In this document: positions 33,517 to 42,950 of the stretch, in pieces
Layout of the letters: each line of letters opens with the position of its first letter
Numbering within the stretch: position 1 is the first letter of the stretch
Assembly (NCBI GenBank): GCA_016874005.1
Contig: VGVQ01000018.1
Location: 1-64,000 of the forward strand
From: Gemmatimonadota bacterium
Lineage (GTDB): Bacteria > Gemmatimonadota > Gemmatimonadetes > Gemmatimonadales > GWC2-71-9
Length of the DNA stretch: 64,000 nucleotides
Direction of reading: 5' to 3'
The notes under the pieces: generated by a model
The model's input: the letters and a program-made list of their open reading frames with translations, nothing else
What the model was told of the DNA's origin: nothing
Database searches by the model: none
Translations under genes and position numbers: made by a program

Positions 33517-33975
33517 ATGACTCCGATTCCCGGTTGGGTCGGCCCCACGGTGGCCATCGCGCTGGTCTTCATCGCGCTGGCGTTCGTGGCGATCGCGGCC
33601 ACCGCGTTCCTACTCGCCAAACGGGCCACCGATCGAAGCCGTGACCTGGCCAAGGAACTCGCCGAGTTCCGCCAAGATCTCCGCCCGACCATCGACGCCT
33701 TGAACCGCCTGGCCGCCACCGGGACCGATGTCGGCGGTCGGCTCAAGGAGGAGGCCCTGGCCGTGATCGACACCAGTCGGAGACTGCGGCGGGGCGTCAT
33801 CAGCGGGGCCAGACGGGTCCAGGGCCGCCTCCGCGACCTCGACGCCCTCTACGAGGTGGTCCACGACGAAATCGAGGATACCGCGCTCGATGTCGCCGCG
33901 ACCCTCCGCACCGTCCGGACCGGGGCCTCCGCCCTGGGGAGGATCAAACGTCTCCTCACCCGAGGGCGCCGGTGA
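33517..33975 (+). CDS. single-pass membrane protein with helical domain
   Basis: This 152-residue protein has a long hydrophobic stretch at about 12-33, then amphipathic helices with heptad-like spacing (about 40-110) as in DUF948-type proteins. I assign no function. The gene is divergent from murA across 62 bp. A TTATCTT lies about ten bases before the ATG at 33517, as at the lpxH-like gene, and no Shine-Dalgarno is visible. A longer in-frame start at 33448 overlaps the promoter region and is unlikely. Confidence 0.6.
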   Translation: MTPIPGWVGPTVAIALVFIALAFVAIAATAFLLAKRATDRSRDLAKELAEFRQDLRPTIDALNRLAATGTDVGGRLKEEALAVIDTSRRLRRGVISGARRVQGRLRDLDALYEVVHDEIEDTALDVAATLRTVRTGASALGRIKRLLTRGRR

Positions 33976-34949
33976 GCCGAGGCCAGGTCGTGGCTGTCGG
34001 TATCATCGGGGCGGTCGCGGCGCTATTCCTCACGCCGGGCGACCTCCATGCCTGGACCCACGGGACCCACATCTACCTGAGCGAGACGATCCTCGCCAAC
34101 GCCCGGCTGCTACCGCGGCCGATCGCCGAGTTGCTGCACGCTTTCCCCTATGATTTTCTCTACGGATCGATCGCCCCCGACACCTCGATCGCCAAGAAGT
34201 ACGTCCCCAAGGGCCGGCACTCCCATTTCTGGAACGTCGGCCAGGAGACCTACGATTTCGCCGCGACGGATGCCCTGCGGGCCTTCGGCCTCGGCTACCT
34301 GACGCACCTCGCGGCCGATACCATCGCCCACAACTATTTCGTGCCTCGTCAGCTCCTCTTGACGAGCAGCACCAGAACCATGGGCCACGGGTATTGGGAA
34401 CTCCGAGTCGAGACCCACCTCACCGACCACTACGCTCGGCGGGCCCGAGACCTGATTCGGCTCGACCACTCGGTCGCTGACCTGCATTTGGAGCGGATCA
34501 TCTCGCCAACGCTGTTCAGCGTCCGGACCAATCGCCGGATTTTTCGGGGCATCGTTCATCTCTCGGACACCAAGAGCTGGCAGGTGGCCATGCGGGCCGC
34601 GCGGGACCGCAGCCGGTGGCTTTTGACCGACGAGGACGTCGAACGCCATCTCGCGGTGGCCTACGAGTTCGTGATGGAGACCCTCGCGGAGCTCGGCGAT
34701 CGTGCCGGTCGGGCTCGGCAACTCGATCCGTCCGGCGATGCGGCGCTGCGCCGAGCCAAGCGATGGCGTCGGGAGGCGCTTTGGAAGGGCGGGCTCTGGG
34801 TGCCCGAACGCATGGTCGACGAGGCGGAATCCCGATTCGGGCTGCCGCGCGTTGATCTGGCCTTTTGGCGAGCCTCGGCGACCCAGCGCCCTTGGCTCAT
34901 CGACCCCAACATCGGCTCGAACCTCACCGTCAGCCAAGGAGCAAACTGA
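33972..34949 (+). CDS. zinc-dependent phospholipase C-like protein
   Basis: This 325-residue protein carries the zinc-dependent phospholipase C (Zn_dep_PLPC) pattern: AWTHGTHIYLSE near 28, IAPDTS, RHSHFWN, and YLTHLAADTIAHNYF. Repeated His and Asp residues can hold three zinc ions. A hydrophobic N-terminus (about 5-27) suggests export or membrane anchoring. The GTG start overlaps the previous gene's stop (GTGA). Substrate is unknown. Confidence 0.75.
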   Translation: MSRGQVVAVGIIGAVAALFLTPGDLHAWTHGTHIYLSETILANARLLPRPIAELLHAFPYDFLYGSIAPDTSIAKKYVPKGRHSHFWNVGQETYDFAATDALRAFGLGYLTHLAADTIAHNYFVPRQLLLTSSTRTMGHGYWELRVETHLTDHYARRARDLIRLDHSVADLHLERIISPTLFSVRTNRRIFRGIVHLSDTKSWQVAMRAARDRSRWLLTDEDVERHLAVAYEFVMETLAELGDRAGRARQLDPSGDAALRRAKRWRREALWKGGLWVPERMVDEAESRFGLPRVDLAFWRASATQRPWLIDPNIGSNLTVSQGAN

Positions 34950-34950
34950 G

Positions 34951-35055
34951 ATGGGCAAAGGAGATCGTCGGACCCGCAAAGGCAAGATCTTTCGGGGCAC
35001 CACCGGGAAGAAACGCGCCAAGGGCAAGAAGCGCCCGGCGGCCAGCAAGAAATAG
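34951..35055 (+). CDS. 30S ribosomal protein bTHX
   Basis: This is a 34-residue, extremely basic protein that begins MGKGDRRTRKGKIFRGTTGK, the signature of the small bTHX (S31) protein that sits at the top of the 30S head. It lies one base after the phospholipase-like gene on the same strand and is followed by a strong hairpin. Its small size means it is often missed in annotation. Confidence 0.9.
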   Translation: MGKGDRRTRKGKIFRGTTGKKRAKGKKRPAASKK

Positions 35056-35056
35056 T

Positions 35057-35082
35057 CGAAGGGGCTTCGCTCTGCCCCTTCG
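35057..35082. terminator. terminator between convergent genes
   Basis: CGAAGGGGC (35057-35065) pairs perfectly with GCCCCTTCG (35074-35082) over an eight-base loop. It stands directly after the bTHX stop codon and just before the stop of the convergent gene. There is no strong T tract on either side. Confidence 0.7.
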
Positions 35083-35086
35083 TGGT

Positions 35087-36316
35087 TCAAGACGGCAGCG
35101 ACGCCACGCCGGCGATGAGTCGATCGACCTCGTCGGCCGTGGTGTAGCAGGCGCAACCGGCCCGGACCAATCCCTGCGGGCCGAGGCCAAGACGCTCGAC
35201 CACGGTCTTCGCATAGAAGTCTCCATGACTCAGGAACAGGCCCTTCTCGGCCAACCGAGCCGCCACATCGGTTGACCGGATGCCCTTCACCACGAACGCC
35301 ACGGTCGGCGTTCGCGGAGCCGCGGGGGGCGGGCCGAACAGGGCAACACCGGGCAACGCGGCGAGCCCTCGCCAGAGCCGCTCCTGCAGGGCGGTTCCCC
35401 GTTCGTGGAGGATCCGGTAGGCCGCTTCGAGGGCGGTGCGGCGATCGGCTCCCTGGGCCAGCCCCGCGAGGAAATCGATCGCCGCTCGACACCCGACGAT
35501 GGCCTCGTGGCTCTGGGTGCCCGTTTCGATTCGCTCGGGAATGGTATCCGGTGCCGGACGGACCTTGGGCACCTCGACGGCGAGCAGCGCGGCGGCCCGT
35601 CCGTAGAGGATGCCGAGGTGAGGGCCATAGAACTTGTAGGCGGAGCAGGCCAGGAAATCGCAACCCAGGCGCCGCACGTCTGGCAGAACATGGGGCACCG
35701 CGTGGACCGCATCCACGAAGGTGGTGATCCCCCGCCCCGCCGCCGCGGCCACCACCGTCCCGACATCCGACACCGTCCCGAGGGCATTGGAGGCCCAGCC
35801 GATCGCGACGAGGCGCGTTCTCGGGCCGAATGCCCCGATGACCTGGTCCACGTCGAGAGTGCCCTCGTCGACCCGAAACGGGACTCGCCGCACCACCAAG
35901 CCGCGATCGGCGGCCGCCGCTTCCCACGGCGCGATGTTGCCGTGGTGCTCCAGTTCGGTGAGGACGATCTCGTCGCCGGCGTCCCAGCCTCGGACGAGTC
36001 CGCGAGCCAGGTGAAAGGTCAGCGACGTCATGTTCAGGCCAAAGGCCACCTCGTCCGCCCCGGCGCCGAGCAGGTCGGCGACAGCCAGACGGGCCTCGCC
36101 GATCAGGCGATCGGTCTCTTGGCTGGTGGGATAGGCCCAGTGGGTATTGGCGTTGTGGCGGGCGAGGTAGTCGCTCATCGCGTCGATGACTTGCTGGGGC
36201 ACCTGGGTACCACCGGGACCGTCGAAGAAGGCGACCGGTTGGTTCCGGTGGCACCGCCGCAGGGCCGGAAAATCCGCCCGAATCTCATCGACGGATCGGG
36301 GCGATTTCGCTGCCAT
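35087..36316 (-). CDS. class V aminotransferase, cysteine desulfurase-like
   Basis: This 409-residue PLP enzyme is close to the cysteine desulfurase-like family (TIGR01976). PLP is held through Lys in SAYKFYGPH, with TELEHHGNIAPW and FVDAVHAVPH in the expected places. A C-terminal RAGCACYT contains cysteines near where desulfurases carry their catalytic Cys. A role in sulfur transfer is plausible. It is the last gene of the serS-pcrA-gatCAB operon and begins with no gap after gatB. Confidence 0.82.
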   Translation of the reverse strand: MAAKSPRSVDEIRADFPALRRCHRNQPVAFFDGPGGTQVPQQVIDAMSDYLARHNANTHWAYPTSQETDRLIGEARLAVADLLGAGADEVAFGLNMTSLTFHLARGLVRGWDAGDEIVLTELEHHGNIAPWEAAAADRGLVVRRVPFRVDEGTLDVDQVIGAFGPRTRLVAIGWASNALGTVSDVGTVVAAAAGRGITTFVDAVHAVPHVLPDVRRLGCDFLACSAYKFYGPHLGILYGRAAALLAVEVPKVRPAPDTIPERIETGTQSHEAIVGCRAAIDFLAGLAQGADRRTALEAAYRILHERGTALQERLWRGLAALPGVALFGPPPAAPRTPTVAFVVKGIRSTDVAARLAEKGLFLSHGDFYAKTVVERLGLGPQGLVRAGCACYTTADEVDRLIAGVASLPS

Positions 36317-37732
36317 CTACAACCTCGCTTTGATGAGGGCTGCCACGGCCTTGGGGTCCGCGGTACCTCGGCTCGCTTTCATCACCTGCCCCACGAGGAA
36401 CCCCATCAGCTTCCCTTCTCCGGCGGCGAGCCTTTGGCGCTCGGCGGGGTGAGCGCCGAGCACCTCGTCGACCCAGACGGCGAGGGCTTGGTCGTCCCGC
36501 ACTTGGATCAGACCGAGGCGTCCGGCCACCGCGCGGGCCGACTCCCGTTCCGGGCCGAGCCGGGCGAACACGGTTCGAGCCGCCGCGCCGCTCACCGCCC
36601 CCTCGGCCACCATGGCGATCAGCTCCGCGACCAGGTCGGGTGGTACCGCCAGGTGGCCATCCTCTTTTCGACGCGCGAGCACTTCGCCCTGAACCCAGTT
36701 GGCAGCCGACTTGGCCGGTGCGCCGGCCGCGATCATCGCCTCGAAGTAGTCCGCGATGGCCGGATCAGCGGTCAGCACTTCGGCATCGTACCCGGAAAGA
36801 CCCAGGGCGGCCTCGAACCGCTCCCGCCGAGCCGCGGGGAGTTCCGGAAGGGCGGCACGTTGCCGCTCGAGCCATGACGGGTCCAACACGAGTGGGGGGA
36901 GATCCGGATCCGGGAAATAGCGATAGTCGTGGCTTTCCTCCTTCGACCGCATCGGCCGAACGGTGCCGGAATCGGCATCGAACGACAGCGTCACTTGCTC
37001 GACTCGATCTCCACGATCGAGCAGGGCGGTCTGGCGAGCGGCCTCGGCCGCGACGGCCCGCTCCACGTTCGCGAAGCTGTTCAGGTTCTTCACTTCGGTC
37101 TTGGTGCCCAAGCTGGACGCGCCGAGCGGACGAACCGAGATGTTGGCATCGACCCGCAGACTGCCCTCCTCCATGTTGCAGTCGCTCACCTCGAGGTACT
37201 CGAGGATTCGCTTCAGCCCGTTGAGGAAGGTCCTGGCCTCCGCGCCGGAGCGAAGGTGCGGCTCCGAAACGATCTCCGCCAACGGCACCCCGGCGCGGTT
37301 GAGATCGACCCCGGTGGCATCGGGAAAGCGGTCATGGACCAGCTTGCCGGCATCCTCCTCGAGGTGGAGCCTGGTGATGCCGACGGCCACCGCTCCGCGC
37401 TCGGTCGCGATCTGGAGCCGGCCGTGCCGGGCGAGGGGTTGGTCGAACTGGGAGATCTGGTAACCCTTGGGCAGGTCGGGATAGAAGTAGTTCTTCCGGG
37501 CGAACACCGACCGGGGATTCACGGTGCAACCGAGGCCCAGGCCGGCCCGAACCGCGAGGGCAACCGCCGCCTGGTTGGGCACCGGGAGCGCCCCGGGCAA
37601 TCCAAGGCAGACTGGGCACACCTGGCTGTTAGGCGGAGCGCCGAAGACGGTGGGGCATCCGCAGAACAGCTTGCTCGCCGTGGCGAGCTGTACGTGGATC
37701 TCCAGTCCGATCACCGTTTCCCACCCGGTCAT
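36317..37732 (-). CDS. gatB: aspartyl/glutamyl-tRNA amidotransferase subunit B
   Basis: This 471-residue subunit binds misacylated Glu-tRNA(Gln) or Asp-tRNA(Asn) and phosphorylates its side chain. Motifs are VIGLEIHVQL, the zinc-like CGCP and CPVCLG cysteines near the N-terminus, RKNYFYPDLPKGYQIS, and the C-terminal YqeY-like tail ending in LIKARL. The start at ATG 37732 overlaps gatA (ATGA). Confidence 0.96.
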   Translation of the reverse strand: MTGWETVIGLEIHVQLATASKLFCGCPTVFGAPPNSQVCPVCLGLPGALPVPNQAAVALAVRAGLGLGCTVNPRSVFARKNYFYPDLPKGYQISQFDQPLARHGRLQIATERGAVAVGITRLHLEEDAGKLVHDRFPDATGVDLNRAGVPLAEIVSEPHLRSGAEARTFLNGLKRILEYLEVSDCNMEEGSLRVDANISVRPLGASSLGTKTEVKNLNSFANVERAVAAEAARQTALLDRGDRVEQVTLSFDADSGTVRPMRSKEESHDYRYFPDPDLPPLVLDPSWLERQRAALPELPAARRERFEAALGLSGYDAEVLTADPAIADYFEAMIAAGAPAKSAANWVQGEVLARRKEDGHLAVPPDLVAELIAMVAEGAVSGAAARTVFARLGPERESARAVAGRLGLIQVRDDQALAVWVDEVLGAHPAERQRLAAGEGKLMGFLVGQVMKASRGTADPKAVAALIKARL

Positions 37733-39099
37733 CGGAGTTCCGCCACGGGATCGACGACCCGTTCCAGCGCCGCCGCCACGGTTAGCACGCGTTCGTCGCC
37801 GGCGGCGGGCCCAATCAACTGGACCCCGACCGGCAGTCCCTCGGTGCGGCCGATCGGGAGGCTGATGGCCGGGAGCCCGGCCAAGCTCACCGCGCAAACG
37901 AAGGTGTCCGCCAGATACATGGCGACGGGATCGGACACCTTTTCGCCGAGCCGAAAGGCCGGCGACGGGGTGGTCGGGGTGAGCAAGAGGTCGACCCCAT
38001 CGTTGAAGACCCGGTCGAAGTCGGCCGCGATCCTGCTCCGCGCGAGTTGCGCCTTGCCGTAGTAGGTGTCGTGGTACCCGGCGCTGAGCACGTACGTCCC
38101 GACCACGATTCGTCGGCGGACTTCGGGGCCGAAACCCTGGCCTCGGGTCGCCCGATAGAGGTCGTCGATCGTCGCGGTGGGGCTAACCCTCCGCTGACCG
38201 TACCTGACGCCGTCGAATCGGGCCAGATTGGCGGCCGCTTCGGCGGGGGCGAGGACGTAGTAGGTGGGAACGGCGTATCGGGTGTGGGGAAGCTCGACCC
38301 AGCGGACACGGGCGCCTAACGCCTCGAGACAGGCTTTGGCGCGTTCCACCCCGGCCGCGATCGCCGGATCGAGGTCCGCCGGCCAGTACTCCCGCGGTAA
38401 CCCGATGGTCATCTCGCCGAGGTCGGCCGGGATCGAGGCCAGATGAATGGGCGGCTCGGCGCGACTGGTGGCGTCGCGCGGATCCGGGCCCGAGATCGCC
38501 TCGAGCACCGTCGCCGCCGTCGCCACGTCCCGGCCGAAGACGGCCACGCAGTCGAGCGACGACCCGAACGCGACCAGGCCGTAGCGGCTGACTCGGCCGT
38601 AGGTCGGTTTCATCCCGACGACGCCGCAGAACGCCGCCGGCTGGCGAACCGAGCCACCAGTCTCCGATCCGAGGGCGGCCGGAACCACGCCCGCGCCGAC
38701 CAGCGCGGCCGAACCGCCCGAACTCCCGCCCGGCACCCGGCTCGAGTCGAGCGGGTGGAGCACCGGCCCATAGGCCGAAAACTCGGACGACGACCCCATG
38801 GCGAACTCGTCCATGTTTGTCTTGGCGGCGATCAGCGCGCCCGCGGCCCGAAGCCGTCGCACCACGGTAGCCTCGAACGGCGACCGATATCCCTCGAGAA
38901 TTCGCGAGGCGCAGGTGGTCGGCAGCGAGGCGGTGACCAAATTGTCCTTGACCGCGACCGCGGTCCCGGCGAGAGGCCCGCCGTGGGGTCTGAGCGCCTG
39001 GGCCAGGAGGTCGTCCTCGGACCAGGCAAGGGTGGCGTTGAGGTGGGCCGCTTGGCGCAATCGTTCCGCGGTGGCCCGGGCCAGGGCCTCGGGGGTCAC
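37729..39099 (-). CDS. gatA: aspartyl/glutamyl-tRNA amidotransferase subunit A
   Basis: This 456-residue amidase subunit releases ammonia from glutamine for transamidation. The amidase signature is intact: the catalytic Lys in AVKDNLV, SSRVPGGSSGGSAALVGAG for the cis-Ser, and GSETGGSVRQPAAFCGVVG with the Ser nucleophile. It lies between gatC and gatB with four-base overlaps on both sides. Confidence 0.96.
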   Translation of the reverse strand: MTPEALARATAERLRQAAHLNATLAWSEDDLLAQALRPHGGPLAGTAVAVKDNLVTASLPTTCASRILEGYRSPFEATVVRRLRAAGALIAAKTNMDEFAMGSSSEFSAYGPVLHPLDSSRVPGGSSGGSAALVGAGVVPAALGSETGGSVRQPAAFCGVVGMKPTYGRVSRYGLVAFGSSLDCVAVFGRDVATAATVLEAISGPDPRDATSRAEPPIHLASIPADLGEMTIGLPREYWPADLDPAIAAGVERAKACLEALGARVRWVELPHTRYAVPTYYVLAPAEAAANLARFDGVRYGQRRVSPTATIDDLYRATRGQGFGPEVRRRIVVGTYVLSAGYHDTYYGKAQLARSRIAADFDRVFNDGVDLLLTPTTPSPAFRLGEKVSDPVAMYLADTFVCAVSLAGLPAISLPIGRTEGLPVGVQLIGPAAGDERVLTVAAALERVVDPVAELR

Positions 39100-39389
39100 C
39101 GCCGGTCCCCAGCCGCTGGCCGCGGAACCACGAAGAAGCCATCGACGAACGCCGGGGCGAAGGCGGCCGGCGATCCGGCGAGGTCGGCCGGAGCGATCAC
39201 ATCTTCACGCAGCGAGCTGGGCGGCCAATCGGGTGCCTTCGGCGCCGGCTCGGCGTCGGGCAGGTTGGTGAGCTGCTCCACGTACGCCAGAATCGCGGAA
39301 ACGTCTCGGATCAGGGGCCCAAGATCGGCGTCGCTCACCTGGAGGCGGGCGAGCGCCGCCATCGCCCGGATCGGCGCCGGGTCGGTCAC
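39096..39389 (-). CDS. gatC: aspartyl/glutamyl-tRNA amidotransferase subunit C
   Basis: This 97-residue linker subunit stabilises GatA and GatB. The helical N-terminus (LARLQVSDADLGPLIRDVSA) and LREDV, followed by FVDGFFVVPRP at the end, are typical. The GTG start at 39389 overlaps the pcrA stop (GTGA) and has GGAGG five bases upstream. Presence of the full GatCAB indicates that at least one of GlnRS and AsnRS is bypassed. Confidence 0.92.
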   Translation of the reverse strand: MTDPAPIRAMAALARLQVSDADLGPLIRDVSAILAYVEQLTNLPDAEPAPKAPDWPPSSLREDVIAPADLAGSPAAFAPAFVDGFFVVPRPAAGDRR

Positions 39390-41668
39390 TGGTCCTCCCA
39401 ATCGCGTTCGAGGCCGGCGTAGGCGACCAGCAACTGTTTGAGACCATGCTCGCGGTCGTCGAACAAGACACTCACCTTGAGGTCCTTGCCGGTACCGCTG
39501 AGGCCCTGAATGGCGCCGGTGCCGAATCGTCGATGGCGGACCCGTTCCCCCTTGACGTACCGGGGCCGGTCCAGTGAGGTCCGGTCGGTGGACTCGGACT
39601 CGGGCTCGGACACTGGGGCCGGCCGCTCGGCCACGGGTCGTCGCTGCCAAGGGGCTGAGGCCCTGGCTGAGCCCGACCTGGCGAATCGGGAGCCGCCGCC
39701 GCCCCACGACGGCGCGAACAGCGACGAGGTCGTCTGATCCTCGACGATCCCCGGGGGAACGTCGTCGAGAAACCGGGAGGCGATCGAGGGAAGGATCTCG
39801 CCCCCCCGACGGCGGGACCGAGCCCAGCTCAAGTACAGCTTGTCCTTTGCCCTGGTCAGCGCCACGTAGAACAGCCGTCGTTCCTCCTCGAGGGCGTCGA
39901 GCGACTCGGTCGAACGCGAGAGCGGGAAGAGCCCGTCTTCGAGGCCGGCCACGGCGACTACCGGCCACTCCAGCCCCTTGGCGGTGTGCATGGTCATCAG
40001 GGTGACGCCAGCCTCGTTGCCCTCGGAGGTGTCATGCGCCGAGAGCAGCGCGGCCTCGGAGAGAAATCGCTGGAGCGGGGTTCCTTCGGCGGAGTCGTCG
40101 ACCACCTCCGACCAGCTCGCGGCGGCGGCCACCAGCTCGCGAACGTTGTCCCAGCGCTCCTTTCCCTCGGGCCCCTCATCGAGGAGCGCCCGCTCGTAGT
40201 CGATGGCCTCGATTACGGTGGTGATCGCTTCGATCGGCGGCGCCGAATGGAGTCGCTGGGTCCACTCGGCGATCAGCCCTCCAAATCGCCGAAATGCCTC
40301 CCGCACGTTTGGCCGCAACCCGTTGACGCGGTCGGCCACGGCGGCCACCTCGAGCAACGGCTTTTCCCACCCGGCCGCCGCCTGCCGGAGCAGGTCGATG
40401 CTGGTGTCGCCGATCCCCCGCTTCGGGGTGTTGACGGCGCGAAGGAAGGCCTCGTCGTCGGCGGGATTGACCAGGAGGCGGAGGTAGGCAAGCAGATCCT
40501 TCACCTCGCGGCGATCGTAGAAGCTCACCGATCCGACGATGCGATAGGGAACACCCGATCGCCGGAAGGCCTCTTCCATTGCCCGCGACTGGGCGTTGGT
40601 GCGATAGAGCACCGCCATTTCGCCGGTGGTCCAGTCCCCGGCCGCGCGCCGGGACGCGAACTCGCGGGCGAGCCATTCGGCTTCGTCCCGTTCGTCGGCG
40701 GCGCCCAATCTGGTGATCGCGGCTCCGCCCTTGCGCTTGGTCCGCAAGGTCTTGCCGATCCGGCCGGTGTTCGACGCGATGACCGCGTTGGCCGCATCGA
40801 GTACCACCTGGGTGCTTCGATAGTTCTCTTCCAGTCGCACCAGGCGGCAGCCGGCGAAATCGCGCTGGAAGTCGGCCATGTTACGGACTTCGGCCCCGCG
40901 CCAGGCGTAGATCGATTGATCGTCGTCCCCGACCACGAAGATGTTGCCATGGGCACCGATCGACCGGACCAGCTCGTATTGGGCCCGGTTGGTATCCTGG
41001 AATTCATCGACCAGCAGATACCGAAACCGTTCCTGATACCGAGCGAGTCGATCGGGATGATCGCGAAAGAGCGCCAGGGGATGGAGCATCAGGTCGTCGA
41101 AGTCCATCGCGTTCTGCTGGCGCAGCGCCACGGTCATGGCGCGGTAGATCTCCGCGGCCACGATCGAAAGCGGGTCCCCGGCCTGGGCGGCCATCGTTTC
41201 CGCCGACTGCATCCGGTTCTTGGCGGCGGAGATCAGATGTTGCACGGCCCTGGGGGGAAAGGTCTTGGCCGAATACTGCTTGGCATCGAGCAGCTTCTTG
41301 ATCAGCGAGAGGCGGTCGTCCTCGTCATAGATCGTGAACTGCCTCGAGAATCCAATCCGCTCGGCCTCCCGTCGGAGGAGCCGGGCCGACAAGCTGTGAA
41401 AAGTCCCGATCCACAGCCCGGTTGGATCGCGGTCGAGCAGCGCGCCGACTCGCGCCCGCATTTCGCCCGCCGCTCGGTTGGTAAAGGTCACCGCGAAAAG
41501 CTGGTTTGGCGAGACGCGGTGACGTTCGATCAGGAGCGCGATCCGGGTGGTGAGGACCCGGGTCTTCCCGGAGCCGGCCCCGGCGAGCACCAGCATCGGC
41601 CCGTCGCCATGCACGGCGGCCTCGCGCTGTTCGGGGTTGAGCGAGAGGGTCAGGTCGGAGTCGGACAC
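39386..41668 (-). CDS. pcrA: UvrD/PcrA family ATP-dependent DNA helicase
   Basis: This 760-residue superfamily 1A helicase acts in DNA repair and replication. Motifs are LNPEQREAAV (Q motif), Walker A AGAGSGKTRVLTTRI near 31-45, LVDEFQDTN (Walker B), GDDDQSIYAWRGA, the EENYRST box, and TMHTAKGLEWPVVAVAGLEDGLFP. The C-terminal RHRRFGTGAI is the Tudor-like PcrA tail that contacts RNA polymerase. GTG 41668 lies eight bases after serS and is preferred to TTG 41701, which overlaps serS. Confidence 0.94.
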   Translation of the reverse strand: MSDSDLTLSLNPEQREAAVHGDGPMLVLAGAGSGKTRVLTTRIALLIERHRVSPNQLFAVTFTNRAAGEMRARVGALLDRDPTGLWIGTFHSLSARLLRREAERIGFSRQFTIYDEDDRLSLIKKLLDAKQYSAKTFPPRAVQHLISAAKNRMQSAETMAAQAGDPLSIVAAEIYRAMTVALRQQNAMDFDDLMLHPLALFRDHPDRLARYQERFRYLLVDEFQDTNRAQYELVRSIGAHGNIFVVGDDDQSIYAWRGAEVRNMADFQRDFAGCRLVRLEENYRSTQVVLDAANAVIASNTGRIGKTLRTKRKGGAAITRLGAADERDEAEWLAREFASRRAAGDWTTGEMAVLYRTNAQSRAMEEAFRRSGVPYRIVGSVSFYDRREVKDLLAYLRLLVNPADDEAFLRAVNTPKRGIGDTSIDLLRQAAAGWEKPLLEVAAVADRVNGLRPNVREAFRRFGGLIAEWTQRLHSAPPIEAITTVIEAIDYERALLDEGPEGKERWDNVRELVAAAASWSEVVDDSAEGTPLQRFLSEAALLSAHDTSEGNEAGVTLMTMHTAKGLEWPVVAVAGLEDGLFPLSRSTESLDALEEERRLFYVALTRAKDKLYLSWARSRRRGGEILPSIASRFLDDVPPGIVEDQTTSSLFAPSWGGGGSRFARSGSARASAPWQRRPVAERPAPVSEPESESTDRTSLDRPRYVKGERVRHRRFGTGAIQGLSGTGKDLKVSVLFDDREHGLKQLLVAYAGLERDWEDQ

Positions 41669-41675
41669 GCCGCTG

Positions 41676-42950
41676 TCAGGGGGTGAAACGGTCGACGCCA
41701 AGATACTTGCGGAGCACCTCGGGCACGGTCACCGTCCCGTCGGCATTCTGGTAGTTCTCGAGGATGGCGATGATCGTGCGCGGGAACGCCAGGGCCGAGG
41801 CGTTGAGGGTGTGGACGAACTCCGGCTTCTCCCCCGCCGCGGGACGGTATCGGATGCCGGCACGGCGGGCCTGGAAGTCGGTGAAGGTGCTCGAGCTCGA
41901 CACCTCCAACCAGGCGCCCGTTCCCGGCGCCCAAACCTCCAAATCGAACGTTCGCGCCGACGCGAAGCCGGTATCCCCAGCGGCCAGTTCGAGAACCCGA
42001 TAGCTGAGGCCGAGGTGGCCAAGAACCGCCTCGGCGTGTCCGGTCATGAGCGCATGCTGGGCATCGCTGTCGGCGGGCGCCGAGAATCGGACCAGCTCAA
42101 CCTTGTCGAACTGGTGGACGCGGATCAGCCCTCGGGTGTCCTTGCCGTGCGAGAACGCCTCCCGTCGGAAGCAAGGGGTGTAGGCCACCAACCCGAACGG
42201 CAGGGCGCCCGGCGGAAGGATCTCGTCCCGGTAGATGTTGGTGACCGGCACCTCGGCGGTCGGAATCAGGAACAGGTCGTCGCTGGTGCGGTACATGTCC
42301 TCTTCGAACTTGGGCAGCTGACCGGTGCCGGTGAGGACCGGGCGAGACACCAGGTAGGGCGGCGCCACCTCGTGGTAGCCATGCTCGGCGGTGTGGAGGT
42401 CGAGCATGAAGTTGGCCAGGGCCCGCACCAACCGGGCCCCCTGCCCGCGAAACAAGGGGAAGCCCGAGCCGGTCAACTTGGCGCCACGGGGGAGGTCGAA
42501 GAGGCCTAACGACTCGCCGAGTTCCCAGTGGGGCTTCAGGCCGGCGTCCGCCGCCCGCTGGGTGCCGACCGTCCTGACGACCCGATTGGCCGCGGCGTCC
42601 CCATCCGGCACGGCGCGGTGCGGCAGGTTGGGGACCGTCAAGGCCACCCGTTCGAGTTCCGCTTCGAGTTGCTTGGCTTCGAGATCGAGCTGCTTGCCCT
42701 TTTCGCCCGACGCCTTGAGCTCGGCCAGGAGATCGTCGGCGGGCTCCCGCTGCTTCTTGCGGCGGGCGACCTCTTCGCTCTTGGCGTTTCGTTCGGCTTT
42801 GAGGGACTCGGCCTCGGTCACGGCCGCGCGCCAAGCCCGATCGAGGTCGACCAGCCGGTCGACCGGCTCCAGGGCACTTTGGTCGAGCCGACGAGCAATC
42901 GCCTGGCGGAACTGGGTCGGGTCGGCGCGGAGAAGCTTGAGGTCGATCAC
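41676..42950 (-). CDS. serS: serine-tRNA ligase
   Basis: This 424-residue class II synthetase has an N-terminal long coiled-coil arm (about 30-110) that grips the variable arm of tRNA-Ser and also of tRNA-Sec, which occurs in this window. The catalytic core shows TPCFRREAFSHGKDTRG (motif 2) and ASALAFPRTIIAILENYQ (motif 3). The GTG start at 42950 overlaps the upstream lipoprotein stop (GTGA). Confidence 0.96.
   Translation of the reverse strand: MIDLKLLRADPTQFRQAIARRLDQSALEPVDRLVDLDRAWRAAVTEAESLKAERNAKSEEVARRKKQREPADDLLAELKASGEKGKQLDLEAKQLEAELERVALTVPNLPHRAVPDGDAAANRVVRTVGTQRAADAGLKPHWELGESLGLFDLPRGAKLTGSGFPLFRGQGARLVRALANFMLDLHTAEHGYHEVAPPYLVSRPVLTGTGQLPKFEEDMYRTSDDLFLIPTAEVPVTNIYRDEILPPGALPFGLVAYTPCFRREAFSHGKDTRGLIRVHQFDKVELVRFSAPADSDAQHALMTGHAEAVLGHLGLSYRVLELAAGDTGFASARTFDLEVWAPGTGAWLEVSSSSTFTDFQARRAGIRYRPAAGEKPEFVHTLNASALAFPRTIIAILENYQNADGTVTVPEVLRKYLGVDRFTP

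Noticed and set aside
34110-36254. 714-codon minus-strand frame across the phospholipase-like and desulfurase-like genes
   Set aside because: It spans both genes in other frames. The residue bias (Arg/Gly/Pro-rich) is typical of shadows.
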